This document shows, piece by piece, positions 33,509-47,917 of a stretch of 64,000 nucleotides of DNA. Location of the stretch: positions 62,001 through 126,000 of the forward strand of contig JBBPZV010000044.1 of the NCBI GenBank assembly GCA_038198775.1. The letters run 5' to 3'. A program made the translations under genes and the position numbers. The first letter of the stretch is position 1. The number at the start of each line of letters is the position of its first letter. This stretch comes from JACCYJ01 sp038198775 (GTDB lineage: Bacteria; Actinomycetota; Actinomycetes; Propionibacteriales; Nocardioidaceae). Below the pieces are notes generated by a model. It saw only the letters and a list, made by a program, of their open reading frames with translations, made no database searches and had not been told where the DNA came from.

Positions 33509-33817
33509 CTAGAGCTTGATCTCGATGTCGACGCCCGCAGGGAGGTCCAGCCGCATCAGCGAGTCCACGGTCTTCGGCGTCGGGTCGAGGATGTCGATCA
33601 GCCGCTTGTGGGTGCGCATCTCGAAGTGCTCGCGGCTGTCCTTGTACTTGTGGGGTGAGCGGATCACGACGAAGACGTTCTTCTCGGTCGGCAACGGCAC
33701 CGGCCCCGCCACCCGAGCGCCGGTACGGGTGACCGTGTCGACGATCTTGCGCGCCGACGAGTCGATCACCTCGTGGTCGTACGCCTTGAGCCGAATGCGG
33801 ATCTTCTGTCCCGCCAT
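33509..33817 (-). CDS. rpsJ: 30S ribosomal protein S10
   Basis: 102 aa, beginning MAGQKIRIRLKAYDHEVIDS, with GPVPLPTEKNVFVVIRSPHK and SREHFEMRTHKRLIDI. Also the NusB/NusG partner in antitermination (NusE). First gene of the S10 operon, with a leader of more than 200 nt after the promoter at 34038-34067. Confidence 0.97.
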   Translation of the reverse strand: MAGQKIRIRLKAYDHEVIDSSARKIVDTVTRTGARVAGPVPLPTEKNVFVVIRSPHKYKDSREHFEMRTHKRLIDILDPTPKTVDSLMRLDLPAGVDIEIKL

Positions 33818-34037
33818 CGCTCGTCCCTATCGCTCGTCTCGTGCCAGGCTCGCCCACCCCCGAGGTCGGGTGTGTCGGCGCGTCCTGCGACGCGCCCCAC
33901 AACCGATCGCCGAGTGAGAAGGTGACGCCCGGCGGGTGCCGAGCGAGCGGGATCTCCTGGTTCGGCGCCCCTGGTCCGCCCGGAGCACCGGGCCCGACGT
34001 GCGAGCACCCCGGCGATCCCACCGGAGCAACCGGGAC

Positions 34038-34067
34038 AGTCTGCCAGACGGCGCCGCGGTGCGCCAA
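34038..34067 (-). promoter_or_regulatory. Promoter and leader of the S10 operon
   Basis: -35 TTGGCG (34062-34067), 18-nt spacer, extended -10 TGG-CAGACT (34038-34043) on the minus strand. The start would be near 34031, leaving about 213 nt of GC-rich leader (33818-34030) before rpsJ. I see short GC hairpins in that leader but cannot identify an L4-binding attenuator. Confidence 0.5.
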
Positions 34068-34105
34068 ATCCTCATCAATCATCAGTCTGGGCCCCGGATG
34101 CGGGG

Positions 34106-34732
34106 TTAGCCGAGTGACGCGGCCAGCTTCTCGATGGCTGTGGCGGGTCGCCCCTCCAGGAGACGGCCTCGGATCAGGTTCGCTGCTTCTTCCGACGTGG
34201 TGACCGACGTGTCTATCTCCAGGTCATAGCCGTCGGGCACATGCACGTCCTGCTGCCAGCGCAAGATCGGCTCGGGGACCGACCCGTCGTCGGTGTAACC
34301 CTGTCCCCAGGTCTGGATCCGCCGTTGCATGATCTGATCGAGCGGGCAGCGTACGCCGACGAACAGGACCGGAAGCTCTCGAACCAACTTCGCACACTTG
34401 GCCAGAACGTGGCGCGGCGCCGAGTAGTGATCGTGGTGAGTTGTGTCGGCAACGACGTTGATGCCACGTCGGCTGTGCGCCGCGATCGAGTCGTACATCG
34501 CGAGGTACAAGGTCTCGACCATAGGCTCCAGGTTGGGTCGCTCACCACCGGGTCGTAGCCCAATCCCCGGCTGGTAGTGCGGCGGCGTGGCAGTCTTGAA
34601 CACCTCGAGCCCGAGATTTAGCCACAGGTCCGGCATCATCGCCTGGACAGCGCGTGCGATGCTCGACTTTCCGGCGCGCGGAGCCCCGTTGAGGACGACG
34701 ATCTGCCCAGGCGGGGCAGCCGGCTCCGGCAT
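34106..34732 (-). CDS. Chloramphenicol phosphotransferase-like P-loop kinase
   Basis: 208 aa from the ATG at 34732. QIVVLNGAPRAGKSSIARAV is a Walker A in the position of the CPT family (PF07931). LFVGVRCPLD and YDLEIDTSVTTSEEAANLI match the family, as does VVADTTHHDHY. In Streptomyces CPT the catalytic Asp37 sits in GVDSLIE; here the aligned residue is Glu43 (NLGLEVFK), so chloramphenicol phosphorylation is doubtful and the substrate is unknown. It lies between tuf and rpsJ in the same orientation, 77 nt after tuf, which is not part of the usual str-S10 order. Confidence 0.75.
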   Translation of the reverse strand: MPEPAAPPGQIVVLNGAPRAGKSSIARAVQAMMPDLWLNLGLEVFKTATPPHYQPGIGLRPGGERPNLEPMVETLYLAMYDSIAAHSRRGINVVADTTHHDHYSAPRHVLAKCAKLVRELPVLFVGVRCPLDQIMQRRIQTWGQGYTDDGSVPEPILRWQQDVHVPDGYDLEIDTSVTTSEEAANLIRGRLLEGRPATAIEKLAASLG

Positions 34733-34809
34733 AATCTGCCCTCTCGAGGTCCACGCCACGAGAGCCGCGGCGCCGCAGCGGTCCGGGGCTCTCGTACGAC
34801 TCGATCAGC

Positions 34810-36003
<1,194 letters not shown>

Positions 36004-36074
36004 TTGGGCTCTCCTCCTCGATTGATGTCTGCGCGCCGAACGCGTAGCGGACGGACCCTACCGGATTTGCCGCC

Positions 36075-38180
36075 TCACTCGCCCCTGGCCTTTTTGATGA
36101 TGTCTTCCGCCACGCCCTTGGGAACCTCGGCGTACGAGTCGAACTGCATCGAGTACACCGCGCGACCCGAGGTCTTGGACCGCAGGTCACCGACGTAGCC
36201 GAACATCTCCGACAGCGGGACCAACGCCCGGATGAGCCGGGCGCTTCCAGCCGCCTCGTCCATCGCCTGGATGTGGCCGCGACGCGAGTTGAGGTCCCCG
36301 ATCACCTCGCCCATGTAGTTGTCCGGCGTCGTGACCTCGACGGCCATCAGCGGCTCGAGCAGGACGGGGTCGGCCTTGCGCGCCGCCTCCTTGAATGCCA
36401 TCGAACCGGCGATCTTGAACGCGAGCTCGGATGAGTCGACGTCGTGGTACTGCCCGTCGTCGAGGGTGACCTTGACGTCGACCATGGGATACCCGGCGAG
36501 TACGCCGAACTCCATCGCCTCCTGGACGCCTTCGTCCACCGCGGGGATGTACTCACGGGGAATCCGACCGCCGGTGACGGCGTTCACGAACTCGTACCCG
36601 CCGTTGCCGTCGCCTCCGGTGGGTTCGACGTCGATCACGACCTTGGCGAACTGGCCCGAGCCACCCGTCTGCTTCTTGTGGGTGTAGCTGAGCCTGCTGA
36701 CCCGACGCTTGATCGTCTCGCGGTAGGCCACCTGTGGCTTGCCGACGTTGGCGTCAACCCGGAACTCTCGCCGCATCCGGTCGACGAGCACCTCGAGGTG
36801 CAGCTCGCCCATGCCGGCGATGATCGTCTGGCCGGTCTCGTCGTCGGTCCTGACCTGGAAAGTGGGGTCCTCGTCGGACAGCCGCTGAATGGCAGCCCCC
36901 AGCTTCTCCTGGTCACCCTTGGACCGGGGTTCGATGGCCACGTGGATGACCGGCGCGGGGAACGTCATCGACTCCAGCACGACGGGCTGGGCCTGGTCGC
37001 ACAGCGTCTCTCCGGTGGTGGTGTCCTTGAGCCCCATCACCGCGACGATGTGGCCGGCTCCGATGCTGGCGATCTCCTCCCGCTTGTTGGCGTGCATCCG
37101 GTAGATCTTGCCGATGCGCTCCCTGCGCCCCTTTGTCGGGTTGAGAACCATCGTCCCGGTACCGAGCCGGCCGGAGTAGACCCGCAGGTACGTCAGCTTG
37201 CCCAGGTGGGGGTCCGCCATGATCTTGAATGCCAGCGCGGCGAAGGGCTCGTCGTCACTGGGCCGGCGTTCCACCACCTTCTCCTCGTCGCCGACCGCGT
37301 GTCCGGTGATGGCCGGGAGATCGACCGGTGAGGGCAGGTAGGCGACGACCGCGTCCAGCAGCGGCTGCACACCCTTGTTCTTGAACGCCGTGCCGCAGAG
37401 CACAGGAGTCAGGCGGGCGGCCGTGGTGGCGCGGCGGATCGCGTTCTCGAGCGCCTTGACCTCGGGCTCCTCGCCCTCGAGGTAGAGCTCCATCATGTCG
37501 TCGTCGGCCTCGGCGATCGTCTCCAGCAGCCGGTCCCGCCACTCCCGGGCCGCCTCGACGTGACTGGCCGGAACGTCCTCGACGGTGTAGTCCTCGCCCT
37601 TGACCGTCTCGCCGCGCCAGGTCAGCGCCCGCATCCGCACCAGGTCGACGACGCCCACGAAGTCGGCCTCGGTCCCGATCGGAAGCTGCACTACCAGCGG
37701 CGTCGCCGCCAGTCGGTTCTCGATCATCTCGACACAGCGGTGAAACTCAGCACCCGTACGGTCGAGCTTGTTGACGAAGCAGATCCGCGGCACGTGGTAA
37801 CGGTCGGCCTGGCGCCAGACGGTCTCCGACTGCGGCTCGACACCAGCCACCCCGTCGAATATCGCGACCGCGCCGTCCAGCACCCGCAGCGACCGCTCCA
37901 CCTCAACGGTGAAGTCCACGTGCCCTGGGGTGTCGAGGATGTTGATGGTGTGCTGCTTCCATGAGCAGGTGGTGGCGGCGGAGGTGATCGTGATGCCGCG
38001 CTCTTGCTCCTGCTCCATCCAGTCCATCGTGGCGGCGCCCTCGTGGACCTCGCCGATCTTGTAGTTGATGCCGGTGTAGAACAAGATGCGCTCGGTCGTC
38101 GTCGTCTTGCCTGCATCGATGTGCGCCATGATGCCGATGTTGCGTACTCGGCTCAGGTCGGTCGTGATCTCGACAGCCAC
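36075..38180 (-). CDS. fusA: Elongation factor G
   Basis: 701 aa from the GTG at 38180 (VAVEITTDLSRVRNIGIMAH). GTPase motifs AHIDAGKTTTTERIL, the switch region QERGITITSAAT, DTPGHVDF and NKLDRTG. Five-domain translocase with a C-terminal DLRSKTSGRAVYSMQFDSYA. A 57-codon upstream extension is shadow. Located between rpsG and tuf. Confidence 0.97.
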   Translation of the reverse strand: MAVEITTDLSRVRNIGIMAHIDAGKTTTTERILFYTGINYKIGEVHEGAATMDWMEQEQERGITITSAATTCSWKQHTINILDTPGHVDFTVEVERSLRVLDGAVAIFDGVAGVEPQSETVWRQADRYHVPRICFVNKLDRTGAEFHRCVEMIENRLAATPLVVQLPIGTEADFVGVVDLVRMRALTWRGETVKGEDYTVEDVPASHVEAAREWRDRLLETIAEADDDMMELYLEGEEPEVKALENAIRRATTAARLTPVLCGTAFKNKGVQPLLDAVVAYLPSPVDLPAITGHAVGDEEKVVERRPSDDEPFAALAFKIMADPHLGKLTYLRVYSGRLGTGTMVLNPTKGRRERIGKIYRMHANKREEIASIGAGHIVAVMGLKDTTTGETLCDQAQPVVLESMTFPAPVIHVAIEPRSKGDQEKLGAAIQRLSDEDPTFQVRTDDETGQTIIAGMGELHLEVLVDRMRREFRVDANVGKPQVAYRETIKRRVSRLSYTHKKQTGGSGQFAKVVIDVEPTGGDGNGGYEFVNAVTGGRIPREYIPAVDEGVQEAMEFGVLAGYPMVDVKVTLDDGQYHDVDSSELAFKIAGSMAFKEAARKADPVLLEPLMAVEVTTPDNYMGEVIGDLNSRRGHIQAMDEAAGSARLIRALVPLSEMFGYVGDLRSKTSGRAVYSMQFDSYAEVPKGVAEDIIKKARGE

Positions 38181-38256
38181 GGTGGCGTCTTCCCTCGAGC
38201 TCTCTTCGGTTGGTGGGTGACCAGGTGCGGTAGGGGGCGCGGCCCGCGCCTCGGCC

Positions 38257-38726
38257 TCACCAGCGGTAGTGGGCGAAGGCCTTGTTGGCCTCGGCCATCT
38301 TGTGGGTGTCTTCCCGCTTCTTGACCGCCCCACCCAGTCCGTTGGACGCATCGAGCAGCTCGTTCATGAGCCGCTCGGACATCGCCTTCTCGCGCCGTTC
38401 GCCGGCGTACCGGACCAACCAGCGCAGCGCCAACGTCGTCGAGCGCGGTCCCTTGACCTCGATGGGGACCTGGTAGGTGGCCCCGCCGACGCGACGGCTC
38501 TTGACCTCCAGGGTCGGCCGGACGTTCTCCAGCGCCCGCTTGAGCGTCACCACCGGGTCCGTGCCACTCTTGGTGCGGGTGCCCTCGAGCGCGCTGTAGA
38601 CGATGCGCTGAGCGACCTGCTTCTTGCCGTCCTTCAGCACCTTGCTGATCAGCTGGCTGACCAGCGGGCTGTTGTAGACGGGGTCGATGACCACCGGACG
38701 CTTGGGCGCCGGACCCTTGCGCGGCA

Positions 38727-38727
<1 letters not shown>
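38257..38727 (-). CDS. rpsG: 30S ribosomal protein S7
   Basis: 156 aa, beginning MPRKGPAPKRPVVIDPVYNS, with GGATYQVPIEVKGPRSTTLA and a final ANKAFAHYRW. Nucleates the 30S head. The ATG at 38727 shares one base with the rpsL stop (TGATG). Confidence 0.97.
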
Positions 38728-39101
<374 letters not shown>

Positions 39102-39254
39102 CCGCGTGTCTCTCTTCCCTTGCAGTTGTCGCTCTTGGCTGCCAGAAACCCCAAACCCCGCGGCGTCATCCACGAGAACGTCATGGGGATCGGCTCCACG
39201 TACGCCGAGATGGGCAACGCGGCAGACCCGGGGGCCAGCCCAGGCGTGGCTATC

Positions 39255-39283
39255 AGGCTACCGGGTGCCTCGGGGAGGGTCAA
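39255..39283 (-). promoter_or_regulatory. Promoter of rpsL-rpsG-fusA-tuf, inside the 3' end of the NUDIX gene
   Basis: -35 TTGACC (39278-39283), 17-nt spacer, -10 TAGCCT (39255-39260) on the minus strand. The predicted start is near 39249. The -10 contains the stop codon of the NUDIX gene, and the -35 lies in its last coding codons. Confidence 0.65.
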
Positions 39284-39764
39284 AGCGACGCCGGCGGGCC
39301 GCCGACCACCAGCGAAACGCTTCCGGCACGATCACCCGCATGTCCGCGAACACCGGCAGTCGTCGCGCCGCATCCTGGCTGCACCATTCGGCCTCGGTGA
39401 TCTCGTCCTCCTGCAGCGACAGCTGCCCTTGAACGCTGCGGCACCCGTACATCGTCACGACGAAGGCGACCTCGTCTCCGCTGTGGTAGGTCCAGCGAAA
39501 ATCGGGGCCTCCGTAGGCGCCGAACAGCTCGCACTCCTTGGCGTGGAGTCCGGTCTCCTCGCGCAGCTCGCGCCGCGCGGCCTGTTGCGGGGACTCACCG
39601 GGCTCGACGGCGCCGCCCGGCGTCGCCCACAGCCCGCCGTCAACATGGCGCGCCAGGAGCAGCCGTCCACCTTCGTCGAACACCGCCATGCCGGCCGCCG
39701 GCATCAGCAGCAGGTCGGTGCCGATCTTGGCGCGCAGCCCGGCCAGGTACGGCGACAACGGCAT
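39258..39764 (-). CDS. NUDIX hydrolase
   Basis: 168 aa. The Nudix box is complete at residues 51-73 (GAVEPGESPQQAARRELREE then TGL), giving the GX5EX7REUXEEXGU pattern for cleaving nucleoside diphosphate-X substrates. The preceding LLARHVDGGLWATPGG is typical. The substrate cannot be told. The ATG at 39764 is preferred because the longer frame begins inside the rpoC terminator hairpin. Lies between rpoC and rpsL. Confidence 0.85.
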   Translation of the reverse strand: MPLSPYLAGLRAKIGTDLLLMPAAGMAVFDEGGRLLLARHVDGGLWATPGGAVEPGESPQQAARRELREETGLHAKECELFGAYGGPDFRWTYHSGDEVAFVVTMYGCRSVQGQLSLQEDEITEAEWCSQDAARRLPVFADMRVIVPEAFRWWSAARRRRFDPPRGTR

Positions 39765-39834
39765 GAGGACGACGTGCCCCGCTTCCAATGGCCGAGCGGC
39801 ACTTGCAATTGGTTGCAGCCCGTTAGGAGTGCCG

Positions 39835-39858
39835 CTATCCCATGTGAACATGGGATAG
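39835..39858. terminator. Hairpin immediately after rpoC
   Basis: A perfect inverted repeat, CTATCCCATGT then ACATGGGATAG around a 2-nt centre, with further GCCG/CGGC pairing outside across a small bulge. It starts 11 nt after the rpoC stop and has no T-tract. The core TCCCATGTGAACATGGGA differs from the gltA hairpin only by a compensated T-A/G-C pair. Confidence 0.65.
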
Positions 39859-39869
39859 CAGCGGCTCCC

Positions 39870-43742
<3,873 letters not shown>

Positions 43743-43813
43743 GACGGTCGCCTGCTCTCTCGTACTCGTGGGTGATACCAGTTGGTGGTGTGCGGCCCCA
43801 GCCGTTGCGGCGC

Positions 43814-46800
43814 TCACACCTCCTCGACGCTGCTCGGCTCGCGCCGCGACAAGTCGATGCCTAGCTCCTCAGCGGCTCGGAACACGTCCTCCTCTGCGTC
43901 GCGCATCTCCAGCTTGGTGCCGTCGCTTGACATCACCTCGACGTTGAGGCACAGCGACTGCATCTCCTTGACGAGGACCTTGAAGGACTCCGGGATCCCC
44001 GGCTCCGGCACGTTCTCGCCCTTGACGATGGCCTCGTAGACCTTGACCCGGCCCAGCACGTCGTCGGACTTGATCGTGAGCAGCTCCTGCAACGCATACG
44101 CTGCGCCGTACGCCTCGAGAGCCCACACCTCCATCTCACCGAAGCGCTGGCCTCCGAACTGGGCCTTTCCGCCCAGCGGCTGCTGGGTGATCATCGAGTA
44201 CGGGCCGGTGGAGCGGGCGTGGATCTTGTCGTCGACAAGGTGGTGGAGCTTGAGCATGTACATGTAGCCGACGGCAATCGGCTGGGGCAGCCGCTCACCG
44301 CTGCGGCCGTCGAACAGCGTGGCCTTGCCGTTCCCGCCGACCAGCCGGTCGCCGTCCCGGTTGGGTTTGGTCACGGACAACAACCCGGTGATCTCATCCT
44401 CGCGAGCACCGTCGAAGACCGGCGTGGCGATGTTGCTGTCTGCTGGCGCAGAGGCGGCGCCGATGTCGCGGAGCCGCTGCTGCCAGCCCTCGGTGTCGCC
44501 GTCGAGGTCCCAGCCGTTCTTGGCGACCCAGCCGAGATGCGTCTCCAGCACCTGGCCGACGTTCATCCGACCGGGCACCCCGAGGGGGTTCAAAATCAGG
44601 TCCACCGGTGTCCCGTCATCGAGGAACGGCATGTCCTCGATCGGCAGGATCTTGGCGATCACCCCCTTGTTGCCATGTCGTCCCGCGAGCTTGTCGCCAT
44701 CGGAGATCTTGCGCTTCTGCGCGACGTAGACACGCACCAGCTGGTTGACACCGGGCGGAAGCTCGTCGCCCTCCTCCCGGTCGAACAGCCGCACCCCGAT
44801 GACCGTCCCGGACTCTCCGTGCGGCACCTTCAGGGAGGTGTCGCGGACCTCACGCGCCTTCTCCCCGAAGATCGCGCGCAACAGCCGCTCCTCGGGGGTC
44901 AGCTCGGTCTCACCCTTCGGCGTCACCTTTCCGACGAGGATGTCTCCGTTGGCGACCTCTGCGCCGATCCGGATGATGCCGCGGTCGTCGAGGTCGGCGA
45001 GCATCTCGTCGCTGACGTTGGGAATGTCGCGGGTGATCTCCTCCGGTCCGAGCTTGGTGTCGCGAGCGTCGACCTCGTGCTCCTCGATGTGGATCGAGGT
45101 CAAGACGTCTTCTTGCACCAGGCGCTGGGACAAGATGATGGCGTCCTCGTAGTTGTGGCCCTGCCAGGGCATGAACGCCACCAGCAGGTTCTGGCCGAGG
45201 GCCATCTCCCCCTGGTCGGTGCACGGTCCGTCGGCGATCGGGGTGCCGGCCTCGACCCGGTCCCCTTCCTCGACGAGCGGCCGCTGGTTGATGCACGTGC
45301 CCTGGTTCGAGCGGCGGAACTTCGAGAGCCGGTACGTCCGGGTGGTGCCGTCGTCGTGGCGAACGTCGATGTAGTCCGCGCAGACGTCGCCCACGACTCC
45401 GGGCTGCTCGGCCACGGTCACGTCGCCGGCGTCGACAGCCGCCCGGAACTCCATCCCGGTGCCCACTAGCGGGGCGTCACTTCGGATCAGCGGGACGGCC
45501 TGCCGTTGCATGTTCGAGCCCATCAACGCCCGGTTGGCGTCGTCGTGCTCGAGGAACGGGATGAGCGCGGTGGCCACCGACACCATCTGGCGCGGCGACA
45601 CGTCCATGTAGTCGACCTCGTCGCGCGGGGAGAGGTCGGCCTCTCCGTCGCGACGGCGCACCAGCACCCGCTCCTCGGCGAAGCTGCCGTCGTCCTTCAG
45701 CGGCGAGATGGCCTGGGCGATGACGTAGCGGTCCTCGTCGCTCGCGGTCAGGTAGTCAATCTGGTCGGTGACGATACCGTCCACTACCCGCCGGTACGGG
45801 GTCTCGATGAACCCGAACGGGTTGATCCGCCCGTACGTCGCGAGCGATCCGATCAGGCCGATGTTGGGGCCCTCCGGCGTCTCGATGGGACACATCCGGC
45901 CGTAGTGCGACGGGTGCACGTCGCGCACCTCGTAGCCGGCCCGCTCCCGCGAGAGACCACCCGGGCCGAGCGCGTTCAGCCGCCGCTTGTGCGTCAGTCC
46001 CGCGATGGGGTTGGTCTGGTCCATGAACTGGCTGAGCTGGGAGGTGCCGAAGAACTCCTTCAGCGCCGCCACCACCGGCCGGATGTTGATCAGTGTCTGG
46101 GGCGTGATCGCCTCCACGTCCTGCGTGGTCATCCGCTCCCGGACCACTCGCTCCATGCGAGCCAAGCCGGTGCGCAGCTGGTTTTGGATGAGCTCTCCCA
46201 CAGTGCGCATCCGCCGGTTGCCGAAGTGGTCGATGTCGTCGGCCTCGACGTAGACCGGCCCGGTCGGGCTGGCCAGCTCGGCGGCGCCCGCGTGCAGGGC
46301 GACGATGTAGCGGATGGCGGCGACGATGTCGTCCATCGTCAGCGTGTGCTGGTCGAAGGCCTGGTCGAGACCCAGCTTCTTGTTGATCTTGTACCGACCG
46401 ACCTTGGCCAGGTCGTAGCGCTTGGGGTTGAAGTAGTAGTTGTGGAGCAGCGTCTGGGCCGCCTCGCGGGTCGGGGGCTCCCCCGGGCGCAGCTTGCGGT
46501 AGATGTCGAGCAGGGCGTCGTCCTGACCGGTGGTGTGGTCCTTCTCCAGTGTCAGACGCACCGACTCGTACTCGCCGAACTCCTCGAGGATCTGCGCCTC
46601 GCTCCAGCCGAGCGCCTTCAGCAGCACGGTGACGTTCTGCTTGCGTTTGCGGTCCAGGCGGACGCCAACGGTGTCCCGCTTGTCCACCTCGAACTCCAGC
46701 CAGGCCCCCCGCGAGGGGATCATCTTGGCGGTGAAGATGTCCTTGTCGCTGGTCTTGTCCGCTGACCGCTCGAAGTAGACGCCAGGCGAGCGGACGAGCT

Positions 46801-47290
46801 GGGAGACCACGACCCGCTCGGTGCCGTTGATGACGAAGGTGCCCTTGTCGGTCATCAGTGGGAAGTCACCCATGAAGACCGTCTGGCTCTTGATCTCACC
46901 TGTCTCGTTGTTCATGAACTCCGCGGTCACGAACAGCGGGGCGGCGTAGGTGACGTCGCGCTCCTTGCAGTCCTCCACCGTGAACTTCGGCGGTTCGAAC
47001 CGGGGCGAGGCGAACGAAAGCGACATCGTGCCGGAGAAGTCCTCGATGGGTGAGATCTCGTTGAAGATCTCCTCCAGCCCGGACCTGCGGGACACGTCGT
47101 CTCGCCCCGAGGCGGCGTCGTCTTCGATGCCGGAACGCCAGGTTTCGGCGCCCATCAGCCAGTTGAAGCTGTCGGTCTGCAGGGCCAGCAGCTCAGGGAC
47201 CTTGAGCGGCTCTTTGATCTTGGCGAACGAGATGCGACGGGGGGCGGATGCGGCGGTGGTGCCGCGGGTGGCGTTGCGCGAGGCGGCCAA
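43814..47290 (-). CDS. rpoB: DNA-directed RNA polymerase subunit beta
   Basis: 1158 aa from a TTG start (AASRNATRGTTAASAPRRIS), the same start codon and context known in Streptomyces. The rifampicin region reads GTSQLSQFMDQTNPIAGLTH then KRRLNALGPGG. The residue equivalent to E. coli Ser531 is Asn (residue 439), with Thr, Ile and Ala at 518, 521 and 522, while Asp516 and His526 are retained. KRRLNALGPGGLSRERAGYE and the C-terminal GGKAQFGGQRFGEMEVWALE are otherwise canonical. Promoter at 47412-47440. Confidence 0.97.
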   Translation of the reverse strand: MAASRNATRGTTAASAPRRISFAKIKEPLKVPELLALQTDSFNWLMGAETWRSGIEDDAASGRDDVSRRSGLEEIFNEISPIEDFSGTMSLSFASPRFEPPKFTVEDCKERDVTYAAPLFVTAEFMNNETGEIKSQTVFMGDFPLMTDKGTFVINGTERVVVSQLVRSPGVYFERSADKTSDKDIFTAKMIPSRGAWLEFEVDKRDTVGVRLDRKRKQNVTVLLKALGWSEAQILEEFGEYESVRLTLEKDHTTGQDDALLDIYRKLRPGEPPTREAAQTLLHNYYFNPKRYDLAKVGRYKINKKLGLDQAFDQHTLTMDDIVAAIRYIVALHAGAAELASPTGPVYVEADDIDHFGNRRMRTVGELIQNQLRTGLARMERVVRERMTTQDVEAITPQTLINIRPVVAALKEFFGTSQLSQFMDQTNPIAGLTHKRRLNALGPGGLSRERAGYEVRDVHPSHYGRMCPIETPEGPNIGLIGSLATYGRINPFGFIETPYRRVVDGIVTDQIDYLTASDEDRYVIAQAISPLKDDGSFAEERVLVRRRDGEADLSPRDEVDYMDVSPRQMVSVATALIPFLEHDDANRALMGSNMQRQAVPLIRSDAPLVGTGMEFRAAVDAGDVTVAEQPGVVGDVCADYIDVRHDDGTTRTYRLSKFRRSNQGTCINQRPLVEEGDRVEAGTPIADGPCTDQGEMALGQNLLVAFMPWQGHNYEDAIILSQRLVQEDVLTSIHIEEHEVDARDTKLGPEEITRDIPNVSDEMLADLDDRGIIRIGAEVANGDILVGKVTPKGETELTPEERLLRAIFGEKAREVRDTSLKVPHGESGTVIGVRLFDREEGDELPPGVNQLVRVYVAQKRKISDGDKLAGRHGNKGVIAKILPIEDMPFLDDGTPVDLILNPLGVPGRMNVGQVLETHLGWVAKNGWDLDGDTEGWQQRLRDIGAASAPADSNIATPVFDGAREDEITGLLSVTKPNRDGDRLVGGNGKATLFDGRSGERLPQPIAVGYMYMLKLHHLVDDKIHARSTGPYSMITQQPLGGKAQFGGQRFGEMEVWALEAYGAAYALQELLTIKSDDVLGRVKVYEAIVKGENVPEPGIPESFKVLVKEMQSLCLNVEVMSSDGTKLEMRDAEEDVFRAAEELGIDLSRREPSSVEEV

Positions 47291-47411
47291 CAGGCGTCCT
47301 TCCAGACTGACGGACTCAACTTCGTCGAGGGACCTCCGCGGCCCCGGGCGCGCGCCAGCATCCCCCGGTCGAGGGAGCCAGGAAAGGGAAAGTGGCGCAG
47401 GGAAACACTGT

Positions 47412-47440
47412 AGACTACACGCCCTTCGCCTTCAAGCCAA
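47412..47440 (-). promoter_or_regulatory. Promoter of rpoB-rpoC
   Basis: -35 TTGGCT (47435-47440), 17-nt spacer, -10 TAGTCT (47412-47417) on the minus strand, between rplL and rpoB. The start site is expected near 47405, giving a 115-nt leader. It lets rpoBC be expressed apart from rplJL. Confidence 0.65.
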
Positions 47441-47496
47441 GGCATGTGGCCCGGACGGTCGCTCGGGCGTGTCTGCTGTCGTGACGCGGGAGCCTG

Positions 47497-47889
47497 CTAC
47501 TTGACCGAGACGGTCGCCCCCGCCGCCTCCAGCGACTCCCGAGCCTTGTCTGCGGCTTCCTTGTTGACCTTCTCCAGGACCGGTTTGGGGGCGGCCTCGA
47601 CAAGATCCTTGGCCTCCTTGAGGCCCAGGCTGGTGAGCGTACGCACCTCCTTGATCACCTGGATCTTCTTGTCGCCGACAGCGTCGAGGACGACGTCGAA
47701 CTCGTCCCGCTCCTCCTCGGCCTCCTCCGGCGAACCGGCGCCCGGTGCCGCCGGGGCGGCCACCGCCGCGGCCGGCGCGGCCGCGGTGACTCCGAAGGCG
47801 TCCTCGAACTGCTTCACGAAGTCACTGAGCTCGAGGAGTGTCATCTCCTTGAAGGCGTCCAGCATTTCGTCGGTGCTGAGCTTGGCCAT
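47497..47889 (-). CDS. rplL: 50S ribosomal protein L7/L12
   Basis: 130 aa. The N-terminal dimer domain (KLSTDEMLDAFKEMTLLELS) is followed by an Ala/Pro hinge (about 36-52) and the factor-binding C-terminal domain with KIQVIKEVRTLTSLGLKEAK. ATG at 47889. Follows rplJ by 28 nt; L7/L12 dimers sit on the L10 stalk. Confidence 0.97.
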   Translation of the reverse strand: MAKLSTDEMLDAFKEMTLLELSDFVKQFEDAFGVTAAAPAAAVAAPAAPGAGSPEEAEEERDEFDVVLDAVGDKKIQVIKEVRTLTSLGLKEAKDLVEAAPKPVLEKVNKEAADKARESLEAAGATVSVK

Positions 47890-47917
47890 GGTGGCCTTCC
47901 TTTCTCGGGCCAGGGCC

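Noticed and set aside
36004..36074. A separate tuf promoter (TAGGGT)
   Set aside because: No -35-like sequence is present at 16-19 nt; read-through from the rpsL promoter explains expression.
43743..43817. rpoC starting at the GTG that overlaps the rpoB stop
   Set aside because: The extra 25 residues have no family counterpart, and the TTG at 43742 aligns exactly with the mycobacterial N-terminus. It remains a weaker alternative.
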